From an uncultured Pirellulaceae bacterium (GTDB lineage Bacteria; Planctomycetota; Planctomycetia; Pirellulales; Pirellulaceae), in NCBI GenBank assembly GCA_937928555.1, contig CALFWR010000128.1, positions 1-45,511 on the forward strand: a DNA stretch of 45,511 bases, given 5' to 3'. Below the pieces are notes generated by a model. The model worked only from the letters and a program-made list of their open reading frames with translations, made no database searches and was not told where the DNA came from. Of this stretch, positions 35,602 to 44,489 are shown one piece after another; within the stretch, counting starts at the first letter, position 1, and each line of letters starts with the position of its first letter. A program made the translations under genes and the position numbers.

Positions 35602-38600
35602 CTAAGCTGCCTGAAGCGACCGGTTGTGCTGGGCAAACTCGATCCAGTCCGTGACTTCTGCCAAATCAGGCTTCTTGCCGTTGCGAATAATTTTCAGCCC
35701 CTCTTTGGTATCCGAAAACGGTGCCACTCTCTCGAACAGCGCATCGGGCCTCATTGAAGCCAACTCTTCGGCATCCACGACGCCGCAACCGACCAGCAAC
35801 TGAGCGTCGTGGCCGCGCAGATTCGGAATCCGGCAAACCAGCCGCGTTTGGTGCTGATACTGACGAACCACGTTCGCGTTCAGACGCTTGTAGTCCAGAC
35901 GTTCGGCTAGGGCCTCGGCGGTGACTTTGAGGAATTCCGAAATCGTGTGAATACCAATGGCCTCGAAACGTTCAGCCGTTCGCGGCCCGATCGAAGGCGC
36001 GGCTTCGATGTGGTCGGTCAAATCAAGGTAGAACTTCAGCTTGCGGGCGCGAGGCTTGGGCTGGCTTTCGGCAGCCGGTTTTTGCTGGCGTGGGGTCTGG
36101 CGCACTGCCCGGGGCTTGCTGTAGCGGTCCGACTGGCGGTCCGACTGGCGATCTTCTTTCAGACGTGCAGGGGCCTGAAACACGCGGTCTGCTGACGCAT
36201 CCATTCGGGGCGGTCGAGGCGAATAGTCCCTTGCTGCCCGATCCTCCGATTCGTTTTCGCGAGGCTGAAAGGCCCGCAGGCGATGGGAGTTGGAACGCCG
36301 GTAACTCTGCCGGTCCTGATTTCGATAGTTTCGGCTCGAACGCAGGGTGCTTTGCCAACGCGACAGCGAATCGCGTGACAATGAACTTCGCGACGAATAC
36401 TTCCGTCCTTCAGTCGAACGCAGGAAACGGGAAACACGCTCATTCAAGCTATCGATGTTGGAAGTCAGCAAATGCGAGGGCTCGGAAATACCGCAAGCGA
36501 CCAACGCCTGAGCGTCGACTGATGACACTCCGGGAATCCACATCATCAGCCACGCCGCTGACTGAAAATTGGAAAGACTGTCTCCGCTCAGGTAGCACCT
36601 AGCCATTTCGCGATTCTCCGGATCGTCCACCAGGGACAGAAAATCGGCGACGTTGCGCACGTTCAGATCAATCAGGCAGCGAAGCTGCTGCGGGTTGAAC
36701 ATCCCCAGGCTTTCGATCGTCGATGCATCATCAACGCAAACAATTTCGCTCGGGCTGGTAATCTGCGATGGAACAATCGAAGCGATCGGAGCAGGCATTG
36801 ATGGACGCGTCTGCTGAACAATCGGATACTCGTACTCCATCCACGACGATTCGGGCACCATTTGCTGGTTTGCAAATCGGTCACGATCCAACGTTCTGGG
36901 ATACTTCGACAGCGGATACGGGCGAGGCAGGGGGCTGCGCGGATATTCGGCGACCGATTCCACAGGCCACTGCTCGAAATCCCAACTACCGGCACCGACA
37001 CCGCTGGCCAACGACGCCGAAACGGCTTGAGCCACCACGGGCGTTTGCACCGCAGGACTCGGCACCACTGCAGCAACCGAAGGAATCGAAGGAACCGTTT
37101 CGCGGCTGACCGCTTGCCACGCCAGATGATTTGTTTGCTGAACGGACTCAAGATCAAAAAAGGCACTCGAAGGAAGCTGGTCCGCGAGAAAACGATGCTG
37201 CGTGAGCACGATGATTTGACGTTCGAACTTTTGACACCAGGCATTGAGGAAATCCAGCACTACCGGAATTCGTGATTTGCTCAATTCAGCAAACAGATCG
37301 TCACAGACAAGGGGAAACTCCGAACCCGATGAACCCAACTGTGCCGAAGCGAGCACAATCGCCAGGCGAACAATGTCCTTCAGGCCTCGTTCGGTGGCCG
37401 ATTCGACCACCATCCGACTTCCGCCGTGGTTGACGACCGAAAATGTTCCCGGCAGCAGTTCGACATCCATCCGGACGTACTCCGCTGCGGTGAGTGAATT
37501 CAAAATCTCGCTGGCCACGTCAAGCACCGGGCTGCGCACCGGTTGCGGAACAGGAGCCGGTTTAAGGCTCGCCATTTGCTGCCGAAGCAGATCGATCTCT
37601 CGTCGCAGCGCCTCGATCCGCTGATCAAGGTCCGCCGTCGCGGGAGCCGAATAAGCCAACGCGTCTTTGTCGGTTCGCAACTGAGCGATCTGCTGCGTGA
37701 TCCGCATCGTTTCGCCCTGCTGGTTGGTCGCGGTCAATCGCAGCGAATTCAGACGACTTTCCAGCGCCGCAATTTGCTGCGTTCGCAAGCCCGATTCCGC
37801 GTGAGCGGTCAGCGAAACGGACTGCTGCTCCGGCAGGGCTCCGACCACTTGAGTCCTCGCCGTGAGGTTGCCTTTGTGGATCGCGACTCGCGAGTAATCA
37901 TTGGAAGGATTCTCAATCGCCGCAGCACCTGCTGGATCTTTCGAGCGAATTTGTTCAACGGCCCCGGATCGACGCGACATGATTCGCTGCATCGACTCTT
38001 CGATCTGGTTGTAGCTTTCACGCAACTGTTTCAGTTCCAGGGTGGCGGACCGTTGGCGGATCTCGCGGTACTGAACCGACAACTCGTCGCACAGATTCTG
38101 CAAATCGGTGCGGATCGACTGACAAGTCTCACTCAGGAATCGCTGCACCATTTGCGAGTCGACCGCTGAATGATCTTCAGCCCACTGCTGCGCGTGCCCG
38201 TTGACCGAATCGATGCGTGTTTCGATGTGTTGCAGGATGTCCCGCGTGTTGTGGTAGGGGTGTACCTGCTGGTCCATGGAAACCTGTTTCCACTGTTCCA
38301 TTTCCTCTTTAAGACGGACACGGTGCTGCTGAACGTTCAGTTGAATCGATCGCAACTCACGCATCTGAGCCTCGATTTCGTCGAGAGTCCGATACATCGC
38401 CGGCAAAGGTGAATCGGTCTGTCTCACAACCGGCGCCGGGACAATCTCCGCTCGCAAACGGACAAGCTCTCTTTCGCTGTTCGCGATCTCATTGGCCAAA
38501 GCTCCCGCGTCCAAACCCGAAAGCTGCAGGGTCAACGCCTGGATTTGGCTTTCCAGATCAGCAAGCCGCGCATGGTTGCTCGCGCCGGCAGAAAGTCGCT

Positions 38601-39078
38601 CGCTGCGCTGCGTGGCAAGCAACGCCAACTCGGATTCAAGCTGCTGGATCTTTTGCAACAATCCATTTCGCTGCAACTCGACGCGTGCCGCTTCCTGGCT
38701 GGCGAGTTCTTTCGAGTTGTCGCTTTGAACATTGAAGGCACTGGCAAGCGTTTGCCGCAATTGCGAAAAGTCGGTGCTTCCAAAACTGGCGCAGTAAACC
38801 GCATCGATCAGACCACGATCCACGACCGGAAACCCGTTCGCTGTCGTCGACGCAGCGGTATGCTGGCCACGGACACCATCGACAAACGACGCCGTCAAAC
38901 CAAAGCCCTGCCCGGGAGGCAACTGCATGTTGGCGTAAAGCTTGCGAAATCTGTCGCAGATCGTTGACTTGCCTGCATGGCGTTCGCCATAGACAAAGTT
39001 CAGTCCATTTTGAAATGGCCCAAGCGACCTGGTTGAAAAGTCTTTGTACTTCTCAATTTTGAGCTCGGTCAGTCTCAT
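35602..39078 (-). CDS. Rad50/YhaN-like ATPase fused to DUF4332-type HhH modules
   Basis: A 1,158-residue chimera. I start at ATG 39078 because GGAG sits 6 bases before it; a 4-residue longer start begins at 39090. N-terminus: an SMC/Rad50/YhaN-like ATP-binding head with MRLTELKIEKYKDF and Walker A GERHAGKST (31-39). Residues about 120-510 are coiled coil. The second head half has a degenerate signature ATERGLKDIVRLAIVLA, Walker B FPLVCDDLFAEL (about 588-598) and H-loop VLTQH. A proline-rich linker follows. Then come two DUF4332-like helix-hairpin-helix modules (about 820-930, LIDLNVRNVADFLSLVDDPE; and 1040-1158, PSIGPRTAERFEAIGIHTISEF) separated by a Ser/Arg-rich linker. No SbcD-like nuclease is nearby. 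A DNA-structure or repair role is inferred. Confidence 0.85.
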   Translation of the reverse strand: MRLTELKIEKYKDFSTRSLGPFQNGLNFVYGERHAGKSTICDRFRKLYANMQLPPGQGFGLTASFVDGVRGQHTAASTTANGFPVVDRGLIDAVYCASFGSTDFSQLRQTLASAFNVQSDNSKELASQEAARVELQRNGLLQKIQQLESELALLATQRSERLSAGASNHARLADLESQIQALTLQLSGLDAGALANEIANSERELVRLRAEIVPAPVVRQTDSPLPAMYRTLDEIEAQMRELRSIQLNVQQHRVRLKEEMEQWKQVSMDQQVHPYHNTRDILQHIETRIDSVNGHAQQWAEDHSAVDSQMVQRFLSETCQSIRTDLQNLCDELSVQYREIRQRSATLELKQLRESYNQIEESMQRIMSRRSGAVEQIRSKDPAGAAAIENPSNDYSRVAIHKGNLTARTQVVGALPEQQSVSLTAHAESGLRTQQIAALESRLNSLRLTATNQQGETMRITQQIAQLRTDKDALAYSAPATADLDQRIEALRREIDLLRQQMASLKPAPVPQPVRSPVLDVASEILNSLTAAEYVRMDVELLPGTFSVVNHGGSRMVVESATERGLKDIVRLAIVLASAQLGSSGSEFPLVCDDLFAELSKSRIPVVLDFLNAWCQKFERQIIVLTQHRFLADQLPSSAFFDLESVQQTNHLAWQAVSRETVPSIPSVAAVVPSPAVQTPVVAQAVSASLASGVGAGSWDFEQWPVESVAEYPRSPLPRPYPLSKYPRTLDRDRFANQQMVPESSWMEYEYPIVQQTRPSMPAPIASIVPSQITSPSEIVCVDDASTIESLGMFNPQQLRCLIDLNVRNVADFLSLVDDPENREMARCYLSGDSLSNFQSAAWLMMWIPGVSSVDAQALVACGISEPSHLLTSNIDSLNERVSRFLRSTEGRKYSSRSSLSRDSLSRWQSTLRSSRNYRNQDRQSYRRSNSHRLRAFQPRENESEDRAARDYSPRPPRMDASADRVFQAPARLKEDRQSDRQSDRYSKPRAVRQTPRQQKPAAESQPKPRARKLKFYLDLTDHIEAAPSIGPRTAERFEAIGIHTISEFLKVTAEALAERLDYKRLNANVVRQYQHQTRLVCRIPNLRGHDAQLLVGCGVVDAEELASMRPDALFERVAPFSDTKEGLKIIRNGKKPDLAEVTDWIEFAQHNRSLQAA

Positions 39079-39319
39079 CACTAACTCCATTTAATACGGG
39101 CTCGTCATGCACGAACCGTTCGCCTTCCTTTGCGAGAATCAGGCAAAATCTAATCCATCCCATTTTTTTCACCTAGATCAGTTTGAACGACCCGCTGCCA
39201 TGCTCGGCCCGCGAATAACGCAATCCCGTCATTTCCGGTCCTTGGGCCGCACTTTGAAGGCTCAAATGTGGCGTTCAGGCAACATCACAGCGTGAAATGC
39301 TGGCTTTGTGCACGGGTTT

Positions 39320-39347
39320 TTGACTCCTCGCCGACACGACCTATGTT
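39320..39347 (+). promoter_or_regulatory. Candidate sigma-70 promoter for a small RNA
   Basis: TTGACT (39320-39325, 5 of 6 to TTGACA), a 16-bp spacer, then TATGTT (39342-39347, 4 of 6 to TATAAT). A transcript would start near 39354, which leads into two stem-loops and a terminator. There is no matching plus-strand gene downstream for it to serve. The score is moderate and could be chance. Confidence 0.35.
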
Positions 39348-39353
39348 TTGCCA

Positions 39354-39434
39354 CTGCTTGTGCTGGGGAGCAACAGGCAGCTGACGGCAAGGGTTGGACA
39401 GGATGCCAAAAAAGGGGCCTTGCCGTCTTTTTTT
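39354..39434 (+). ncRNA. Candidate small RNA with intrinsic terminator
   Basis: About 81 nt. A short stem-loop TGCT-GGGG-AGCA (39361-39372) is followed by a 10-bp perfect stem GACGGCAAGG (39383-39392) / CCTTGCCGTC (39418-39427) and then TTTTTTT (39428-39434). The last part is a textbook rho-independent terminator on the plus strand, yet no open frame of the plus strand ends here. The rest of the 524-bp gap (39079-39602) shows nothing else. It does not carry the signatures of 4.5S, 6S or tmRNA. It might instead be the terminator of an unseen gene. Confidence 0.4.
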
Positions 39435-39602
39435 ATGCGCCAACGATGCCTCGGCCCAAACGCCGCCCGACCGCGGCCCGACCGCGCAAGTGATGTGCTG
39501 GCACCAAAACGCACCAAACTAGATCGATCGCCCTGAGAAGCCATCTGCTGACCAGGCAACGCAGGCCTGATAGCTATCCACCCTCGCCGCCAGCCATCCT
39601 TG

Positions 39603-39807
39603 CTATTGCTCAACAGGAGTCTTGAGTGCAACGCTATGGCCCATTTCCGACATCAACTTTTCAATCGCGCGGTCCAGTCGATCAGAATAAACTTCCTTGT
39701 ATCGAATGGAGCCCTGGGCATCAATCAGATAGGTCGTTGGCCAACCGGTGATGCACCAGTCCCGCCAATTGTTTTGGGCTCGCGCCGTGCCCCGGCAAAT
39801 CACGTAC
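39603..39807 (-). pseudogene. 3' remnant of a thioredoxin/TlpA-like gene
   Basis: The frame ending at TAG 39603 reads WRDWCITGWPTTYLIDAQGSIRYKEV, then SDRLDRAIEKLMSEMGHS. GWPTTYLIDAQG is the cis-proline region of thioredoxin-like redoxins (TlpA/AhpC-TSA). The active-site CxxC and the first half are missing. It begins directly after the pgl stop at 39808, so a 5' deletion has joined it to pgl. There is no start codon in this frame upstream of the fold, and it is very likely dead. Confidence 0.65.
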
Positions 39808-40542
39808 TTACTTACCAGGCAATGCGGCCTTGTCCGCGTAGATCGTGATCGGCCCGGCGGTTTCCAAATGGGAAGTCGGATACGTCTCCCACTGGCCCGA
39901 TCGTTCCAGAATTTCGGCAAGCACTTTGGTCTTGGATGAACCGGTAATCAAAAAGGCAACTTTCTTTGACGCGTCGAGCACCGGGCCCGTCATGCTGACC
40001 CGCTTTTGTCCCGATTCAGGATGAGTCGCCACCGCGCAGATGGACTCTTCTTTGAGCAACTCCATCTGATGCGGAAAGATCGACGCCGTATGTCCGTCGC
40101 CCCCCATCCCCAGAATCATCAAGTCCATCGCTGGATAACCGCCGGGACCGGCCGAGACCTGCTCGCTAATCTCCTTGCCGTAGCGAACTGCTTCACCAAC
40201 CGGATCGTCTTCGCCACGAACGCGATGAATATTCTTGGCCGGTATCGGAACGTGGTCCAGCAGCAGAGCCTTACACTGACCGAAGTTACTTTCCGGGTCT
40301 TCGGGCGTAACACAGCGCTCGTCCCCCCAGAAAAGATGAAGCCGTGACCAGTCGAGCTGGTCCGCAAAATCTCTGGCAAGGATCTCGAAAAGAAGCTTGG
40401 GTGTGCTCCCCCCAGAGAGCGAGACGTTGACCGATTCACCCGGCTGGTCCGCAAGCCACTGGACGAAGTCGCTGGCGAATCCCCTGGCTACCGCCGGGTT
40501 GTCATCGAAAACTTTACGCTGGGCATCTACGATCGTGGGCAT
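39808..40542 (-). CDS. pgl: 6-phosphogluconolactonase
   Basis: A 244-residue cytosolic hydrolase, second step of the oxidative pentose-phosphate pathway (6-phosphogluconolactone to 6-phosphogluconate). Of the NagB/PGL fold: NVSLSGGSTPKLLFEIL, then HLFWGDERCVTPEDPESN and DLMILGMGGDGHTASIFP, all characteristic of the DevB type. The length is normal. I chose ATG 40542 (MPTIVDAQRKV); the open frame extends farther upstream through GC-rich repeats without family similarity. No glucose-6-phosphate dehydrogenase gene lies in the window. Confidence 0.95.
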   Translation of the reverse strand: MPTIVDAQRKVFDDNPAVARGFASDFVQWLADQPGESVNVSLSGGSTPKLLFEILARDFADQLDWSRLHLFWGDERCVTPEDPESNFGQCKALLLDHVPIPAKNIHRVRGEDDPVGEAVRYGKEISEQVSAGPGGYPAMDLMILGMGGDGHTASIFPHQMELLKEESICAVATHPESGQKRVSMTGPVLDASKKVAFLITGSSKTKVLAEILERSGQWETYPTSHLETAGPITIYADKAALPGK

Positions 40543-40869
40543 TTTTCTGGGTTCAGTCTGGTAATTCAAATGCGGAAAAGCAGCTAATATAACGTCCTCC
40601 AAAAATATTCGCCCCAGCCAGGACGCTCGATTCGCCAAGGCAGCAATTTTTTCGAACACCCTCCCACCCGCGCCCACCCGGGAGGCCCGGGAGGGTCGGC
40701 GGCTCACCGCCGGGAAGGGTTGCGCGACGGGCATTGCTAAAGGAAGGATACTGGGAGAGCATGGACATTGCGGGGAGTAAAATCGCAGCCTCCCCAAATC
40801 GATTTTTCACGCCTCGGAGAGGCGTGCCACTAAAATTCCATTGAAGACGCCAACTCAAAAGCCAGCGAC
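40543..40869. repeat. Gene-free stretch with GC-rich hairpins
   Basis: Between the divergent pgl and kbl genes. It contains CCCTCCC (40659-40665) pairing with GGGAGGG (40689-40695), stem-loop GGCGG-CTCA-CCGCC (40698-40711), and CACGCCTC-GGA-GAGGCGTG (40808-40826). These are REP-like palindromes. Promoters for both genes must also lie here; none is clear. Confidence 0.6.
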
Positions 40870-42081
40870 ATGATCAAAGAAGCTTACTCCCAACAACTCT
40901 CCGGCACCCTGCAAGACATCAAAACCCAGGGCCTTTACAAGTCCGAGCGCCTGATCGGTGGCATGCAGGCCGCCGCAATCGAAGTCCAACAGCAATCCGA
41001 ATCCAAGCAAGTCCTCAACTTCTGCGCCAACAACTACCTCGGCCTTGCCGACCACGGCGACCTGATCGCAGCCGCCAAATCTTCACTGGACCAATTCGGG
41101 TTCGGGATGGCGTCGGTCCGCTTCATCTGCGGCACCCAAACGATCCACCGTCAACTCGAACAACAGATCGCAAACTGGTTGGGTTTTGAAGATTCGATTT
41201 TGTACGCCGCCTGCTTTGATGCCAACGGTGGACTGTTCGAACCTCTGCTCACCGCCGAAGACGCGATCGTGTCGGACTCGCTCAATCATGCTTCGATCAT
41301 CGACGGCATCCGGCTCTGCAAAGCCAAACGGTATCGCTACGCCAACTCGGACATGGACAGTCTCAAATCCCAACTCGTGTCCGCCCGCGACGACGGAGCT
41401 CGCAACATCATGATCGCCACCGATGGCGTGTTTTCGATGGACGGCTTTATCGCCAACCTGGCCGGCGTCTGTGACCTGGCCGATGAATTTGGCGCGATGG
41501 TGATGGTCGACGACTGTCACTCAACGGGCTTTCTAGGTCCCGGCGGGCGGGGCACCGCAGCGTTCTGTGGCTGTGAAGGACGCATCGACATTCTCACCGG
41601 AACCTTGGGAAAAGCCCTTGGAGGCGCAATGGGAGGCTTCACCTGCGCCAGCCAGCAGATCATCGACTTGCTCAGACAGCGATCACGGCCCTACCTGTTC
41701 TCCAACAGCCTCGCGCCATCGCTGGTGGGGGCTTCGATGAAAGCCATCGACATGGTCAGTTCGGCGACCGGTGACCAACTGCGGGAGCAACTTTTTGCCA
41801 ACGCGAATCGGTTCCGCTCCGGCATGCAAGCAGCAGGCTTCAAGCTTCAACCTGGCGAACATCCGATCATTCCGGTGATGCTCGGCGATGCGGAACTTTC
41901 CCAACGCATGTCCGTAAAACTTCTGGAACAGGGCATCTATGCGATCGGGTTTTTCTACCCCGTGGTCCCCAAAGACACCGCTCGCATCCGCACTCAAATG
42001 TCGGCCGGCCACACGCCGGAACAAATCGATCAAGCCATCGCGGCATTCACCAAAGTGGGCAAAGAATTGTCCGTCATCTAG
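40870..42081 (+). CDS. kbl: Glycine C-acetyltransferase (2-amino-3-ketobutyrate CoA ligase)
   Basis: A 403-residue PLP enzyme that splits 2-amino-3-ketobutyrate with CoA into glycine and acetyl-CoA. It belongs to the alpha-oxoamine synthase family: [12 protein letters not shown] near the N-terminus, [37 protein letters not shown], and the PLP-lysine motif [16 protein letters not shown]. The length is as expected. ATG 40870 is used. tdh follows 21 bp later, and the two catalyse consecutive steps of threonine catabolism. Confidence 0.96.
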   Translation: MIKEAYSQQLSGTLQDIKTQGLYKSERLIGGMQAAAIEVQQQSESKQVLNFCANNYLGLADHGDLIAAAKSSLDQFGFGMASVRFICGTQTIHRQLEQQIANWLGFEDSILYAACFDANGGLFEPLLTAEDAIVSDSLNHASIIDGIRLCKAKRYRYANSDMDSLKSQLVSARDDGARNIMIATDGVFSMDGFIANLAGVCDLADEFGAMVMVDDCHSTGFLGPGGRGTAAFCGCEGRIDILTGTLGKALGGAMGGFTCASQQIIDLLRQRSRPYLFSNSLAPSLVGASMKAIDMVSSATGDQLREQLFANANRFRSGMQAAGFKLQPGEHPIIPVMLGDAELSQRMSVKLLEQGIYAIGFFYPVVPKDTARIRTQMSAGHTPEQIDQAIAAFTKVGKELSVI

Positions 42082-42102
42082 CAAACAGCCCAATCCAAAA
42101 TC

Positions 42103-43131
42103 ATGAAAGCACTCGCCAAAGCAAAACCCGAAGTCGGCATCTGGATGCAGGACGTCCCGGTTCCGCAAATCGAAGCAGACGAAGTCCTGATCCGCGTCAA
42201 CAAAGCCTCCATCTGTGGCACCGATATGCACATTTACAAGTGGGACCCGTGGGCGCAAGCCAACGTTCCGGTGCCGATGGTCACCGGCCATGAGTACGGC
42301 GGCGAAGTCGTCGAAGTCGGATCGACGGTGCGGCGCGTGAAAGTCGGCGACCGCGTTTCGGGTGAAGGCCACGTGGTGGGCAACAAAAGCCGCAACGCCC
42401 GATCCGGTCGCTGGCACCTGGATCCAGAAACCAAAGGCATCGGTGTCAACCTGCCGGGGGCTTTCGCTCAGTACGTTCGACTTCCCGAGTTCAACGTGAT
42501 CCCCTTGCCCGACGATCTGCCGATGGAGATCGCGGCGATACTCGATCCCCTGGGCAACGCGGTTCATACGGCACTGGCTTTCGACCTGGTCGGCGAAGAC
42601 GTCCTGATCACCGGCGCAGGGCCGATCGGAGTCATGTCCGCGGCGGTAGCCCGCAAAGCCGGAGCACGCCGGATTGTGATCACCGACGTTAACCCGTGGC
42701 GACTTGAGTTCGCGACCAGGATCAATCCGGACATTCACACCGTGAACGTGGCCTCGGAGTCGCTCCGCGAAAAGATGATCGAGATCGGGATGAAAGAAGG
42801 CTTTGACGTTGGCTTTGAGATGAGCGGCGTGGCTTCGGCGTTCGATCAGATGGTCGACACAATGATCATGGGCGGCAACATTGCAATGCTGGGACTTCCA
42901 CCCAAGCCTTTCGAAGCCGACTTTGGCAAAATCGTTCTCAAAGCGCTCACCATCCGCGGCATCTACGGCCGTCAGATGTACGACACGTGGTACAAGATGC
43001 TGGCGTTACTGGACAACGGCCTGGACGTCTCGGGCATGATCACGCATACCTTTTCCTGCGACGACTATCAGGCCGCCTTCGACGTCATGCTCACCGGCGA
43101 GTGCGGCAAGGTGATTCTCGACTGGCAGTAG
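42103..43131 (+). CDS. tdh: L-threonine 3-dehydrogenase (no structural-zinc cysteines)
   Basis: A 342-residue medium-chain NAD dehydrogenase oxidising threonine to 2-amino-3-ketobutyrate, substrate of kbl. The catalytic zinc site is intact: Cys38 in SICGTDMH, then GHEYGG (His63, Glu64). The dinucleotide fold has GAGPIGVMSAAVARKAGA. The usual four Cys of the structural zinc (C93, C96, C99, C107 in E. coli numbering) are Gly93, Ser96, Ala99 and Asp107 in the aligned loop GHVVGNKSRNARSGRWHLD. The remainder aligns well (DPLGNAVHTALAFDLVGEDV; GIYGRQMYDTWYKMLALL). It is probably an active enzyme lacking the second zinc. Confidence 0.94.
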   Translation: MKALAKAKPEVGIWMQDVPVPQIEADEVLIRVNKASICGTDMHIYKWDPWAQANVPVPMVTGHEYGGEVVEVGSTVRRVKVGDRVSGEGHVVGNKSRNARSGRWHLDPETKGIGVNLPGAFAQYVRLPEFNVIPLPDDLPMEIAAILDPLGNAVHTALAFDLVGEDVLITGAGPIGVMSAAVARKAGARRIVITDVNPWRLEFATRINPDIHTVNVASESLREKMIEIGMKEGFDVGFEMSGVASAFDQMVDTMIMGGNIAMLGLPPKPFEADFGKIVLKALTIRGIYGRQMYDTWYKMLALLDNGLDVSGMITHTFSCDDYQAAFDVMLTGECGKVILDWQ

Positions 43132-43149
43132 CCGGCATCACCACTGTGG

Positions 43150-43374
43150 TCAGGGCTTCAAGGCGAAACTCTCCGCCGTGCGGACTTTGAAAGGGATATC
43201 GGTTTTGAGTTCACGGTCGTTGCCTGCCGCGGCAAATCGGTGTCGCGAATTCATGTGCAGCGGTTCTCTTCGACCGGAGAAAACCACCGGATCTCCGACC
43301 CAATCCGGATCGGTCACATGAATAAACTGAAGATCGGGTAATCGCGTCGAACAACCGGGCGTTGATTCGTCGAC
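43150..43374 (-). pseudogene. 3' remnant of an unknown gene
   Basis: An open frame in GC-rich DNA reads LQFIHVTDPDWVGDPVVFSG, RREPLHMNSRHRFAAAGNDR, ELKTDIPFKVRTAESFALKP and stops at 43150. It has no believable start. It is in the same frame as the AT-rich gene upstream (stop TAG at 43377-43375), separated by just that stop. The change in base composition at the junction suggests the two are unrelated and were joined by a rearrangement. The family is unknown. GGGCGTTGATTC near 43358-43369 resembles the subterminal part of the MITE and may mark the join. Confidence 0.45.
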
Positions 43375-44433
43375 CTACTTCATAATGTGGATGCTTCGTT
43401 TCTCTACCTCTTTTTTCATGACCTCCTCTGATGTCAGCTTGATCATCGCGTCGAGATCTTCAAGAACTGACTCCGAAAAGTCCGAATCGGGAATTTCACT
43501 GTTTAGTCCCTTCCAAATCATCGATACCTCAACAGACTTTTCTACGATAAATCGCTGCTTCGCAATCGAGGTTACATCGATAGATTCCTTTACTACTGAA
43601 GAGGGTACCATTACCCCCTCAAGGCTCTCCCATTCGAATTTTTCTTGAGATTGAGGGCTGAGTTCAGTTTGGCCGTCTTCGACCTCCTCGACTTCAATCT
43701 TGTTGCTTAAAGGCACGAACTTATTTAGATCGAACTCCACTGTAGACACAAACACTTGTTTGTCGTTTCCTGGAATTGGTGTTCGCCTGACCAGCTTTAC
43801 CAAGTCTTGCTCGACTAGATCGGCGCTAACGATACCTTCACCACTGGATAGCCTTGCGATGGCATTTTGCAATTCACCAAAACCTGCCGAATTTCCAAAA
43901 CTGATCAATCCAATGGTTCTCAGATTCGGAACCTTGAATGACCTCATGAGCTGTTCAATGGCAATACTCTCTTTTGGCTTAGCAACCTTTCTCGGAAGCA
44001 CCCTAACGTGAAGTCCCTTATCATTCTTTGCAAATCCTTGAACCCACCGCCGCATTCGCTCGATTTTAAGCTCTTCAGGAATCTTCGGATGAGCGAGAAG
44101 CGGAATCTGCTGATCCTTCACACGCACGCACAAGTATCGATGTTTTGTATAGTCGAATCGAAAACGCCAATACTCTGTCGTTTCAACAATTAAGTCGCCT
44201 TTGTTTGGATAATCAATGCCGGTAGAGTCGAGTATTGTAACAACCTTAACCAACACATCTCCCTGCTCCCAAGCCACGTTGTTGGCAAAAAACGCTTCGT
44301 AGATTGAGCCATACTCATACGCATCCTCCTCAGGAAGCGATGACATTTCATTCCAAGCTTCACGAACCGGATTCTGGGCGTAGGAGGTCGAGCATAATGC
44401 AAACAACAAAACCAAACAAATCCACATTCTCAT
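43375..44433 (-). CDS. AT-rich secreted protein of unknown function
   Basis: About 352 residues from ATG 44433 with GGAG 8 bases before it. A signal peptide (MRMWICLVLLFALCSTSYAQ) sends it out. The mature protein has a helical start (NPVREAWNEMSSLPEED), a beta-rich middle (VVETTEYWRFRFDYTKHRYLCVRV), and a charged helical end (LTSEEVMKKEVEKRSIHIMK). I recognise no family and no catalytic motif. Codon and base composition resemble the AT-rich gene upstream and differ from kbl-tdh, so the pair may have arrived together. A terminator sits just before its start. Confidence 0.7.
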   Translation of the reverse strand: MRMWICLVLLFALCSTSYAQNPVREAWNEMSSLPEEDAYEYGSIYEAFFANNVAWEQGDVLVKVVTILDSTGIDYPNKGDLIVETTEYWRFRFDYTKHRYLCVRVKDQQIPLLAHPKIPEELKIERMRRWVQGFAKNDKGLHVRVLPRKVAKPKESIAIEQLMRSFKVPNLRTIGLISFGNSAGFGELQNAIARLSSGEGIVSADLVEQDLVKLVRRTPIPGNDKQVFVSTVEFDLNKFVPLSNKIEVEEVEDGQTELSPQSQEKFEWESLEGVMVPSSVVKESIDVTSIAKQRFIVEKSVEVSMIWKGLNSEIPDSDFSESVLEDLDAMIKLTSEEVMKKEVEKRSIHIMK

Positions 44434-44445
44434 GATTGTTTCTCC

Positions 44446-44476
44446 AAAATAGAAAGGGCACCGCAAGGCGGCGCCC
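44446..44476 (-). terminator. Rho-independent terminator after the DUF1573-type gene
   Basis: On the minus strand: GGGCGCCGC-CTT-GCGGTGCCC (44476-44456), a stem of 8-9 pairs with one G-T style mismatch, followed by TTTCTATTTT. It lies 13 bp after the stop codon at 44490 and just before the ribosome site of the next gene. This suggests that the two genes have partly separate transcription. Confidence 0.8.
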
Positions 44477-44489
44477 TGAATAGCCAGAA

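Noticed and set aside
39354-39434. Idea that this RNA is 4.5S SRP RNA or 6S RNA
   Set aside because: The GGAAG/AGCA core of SRP RNA and the long bulged hairpin of 6S RNA are absent; only an orphan small RNA can be suggested.
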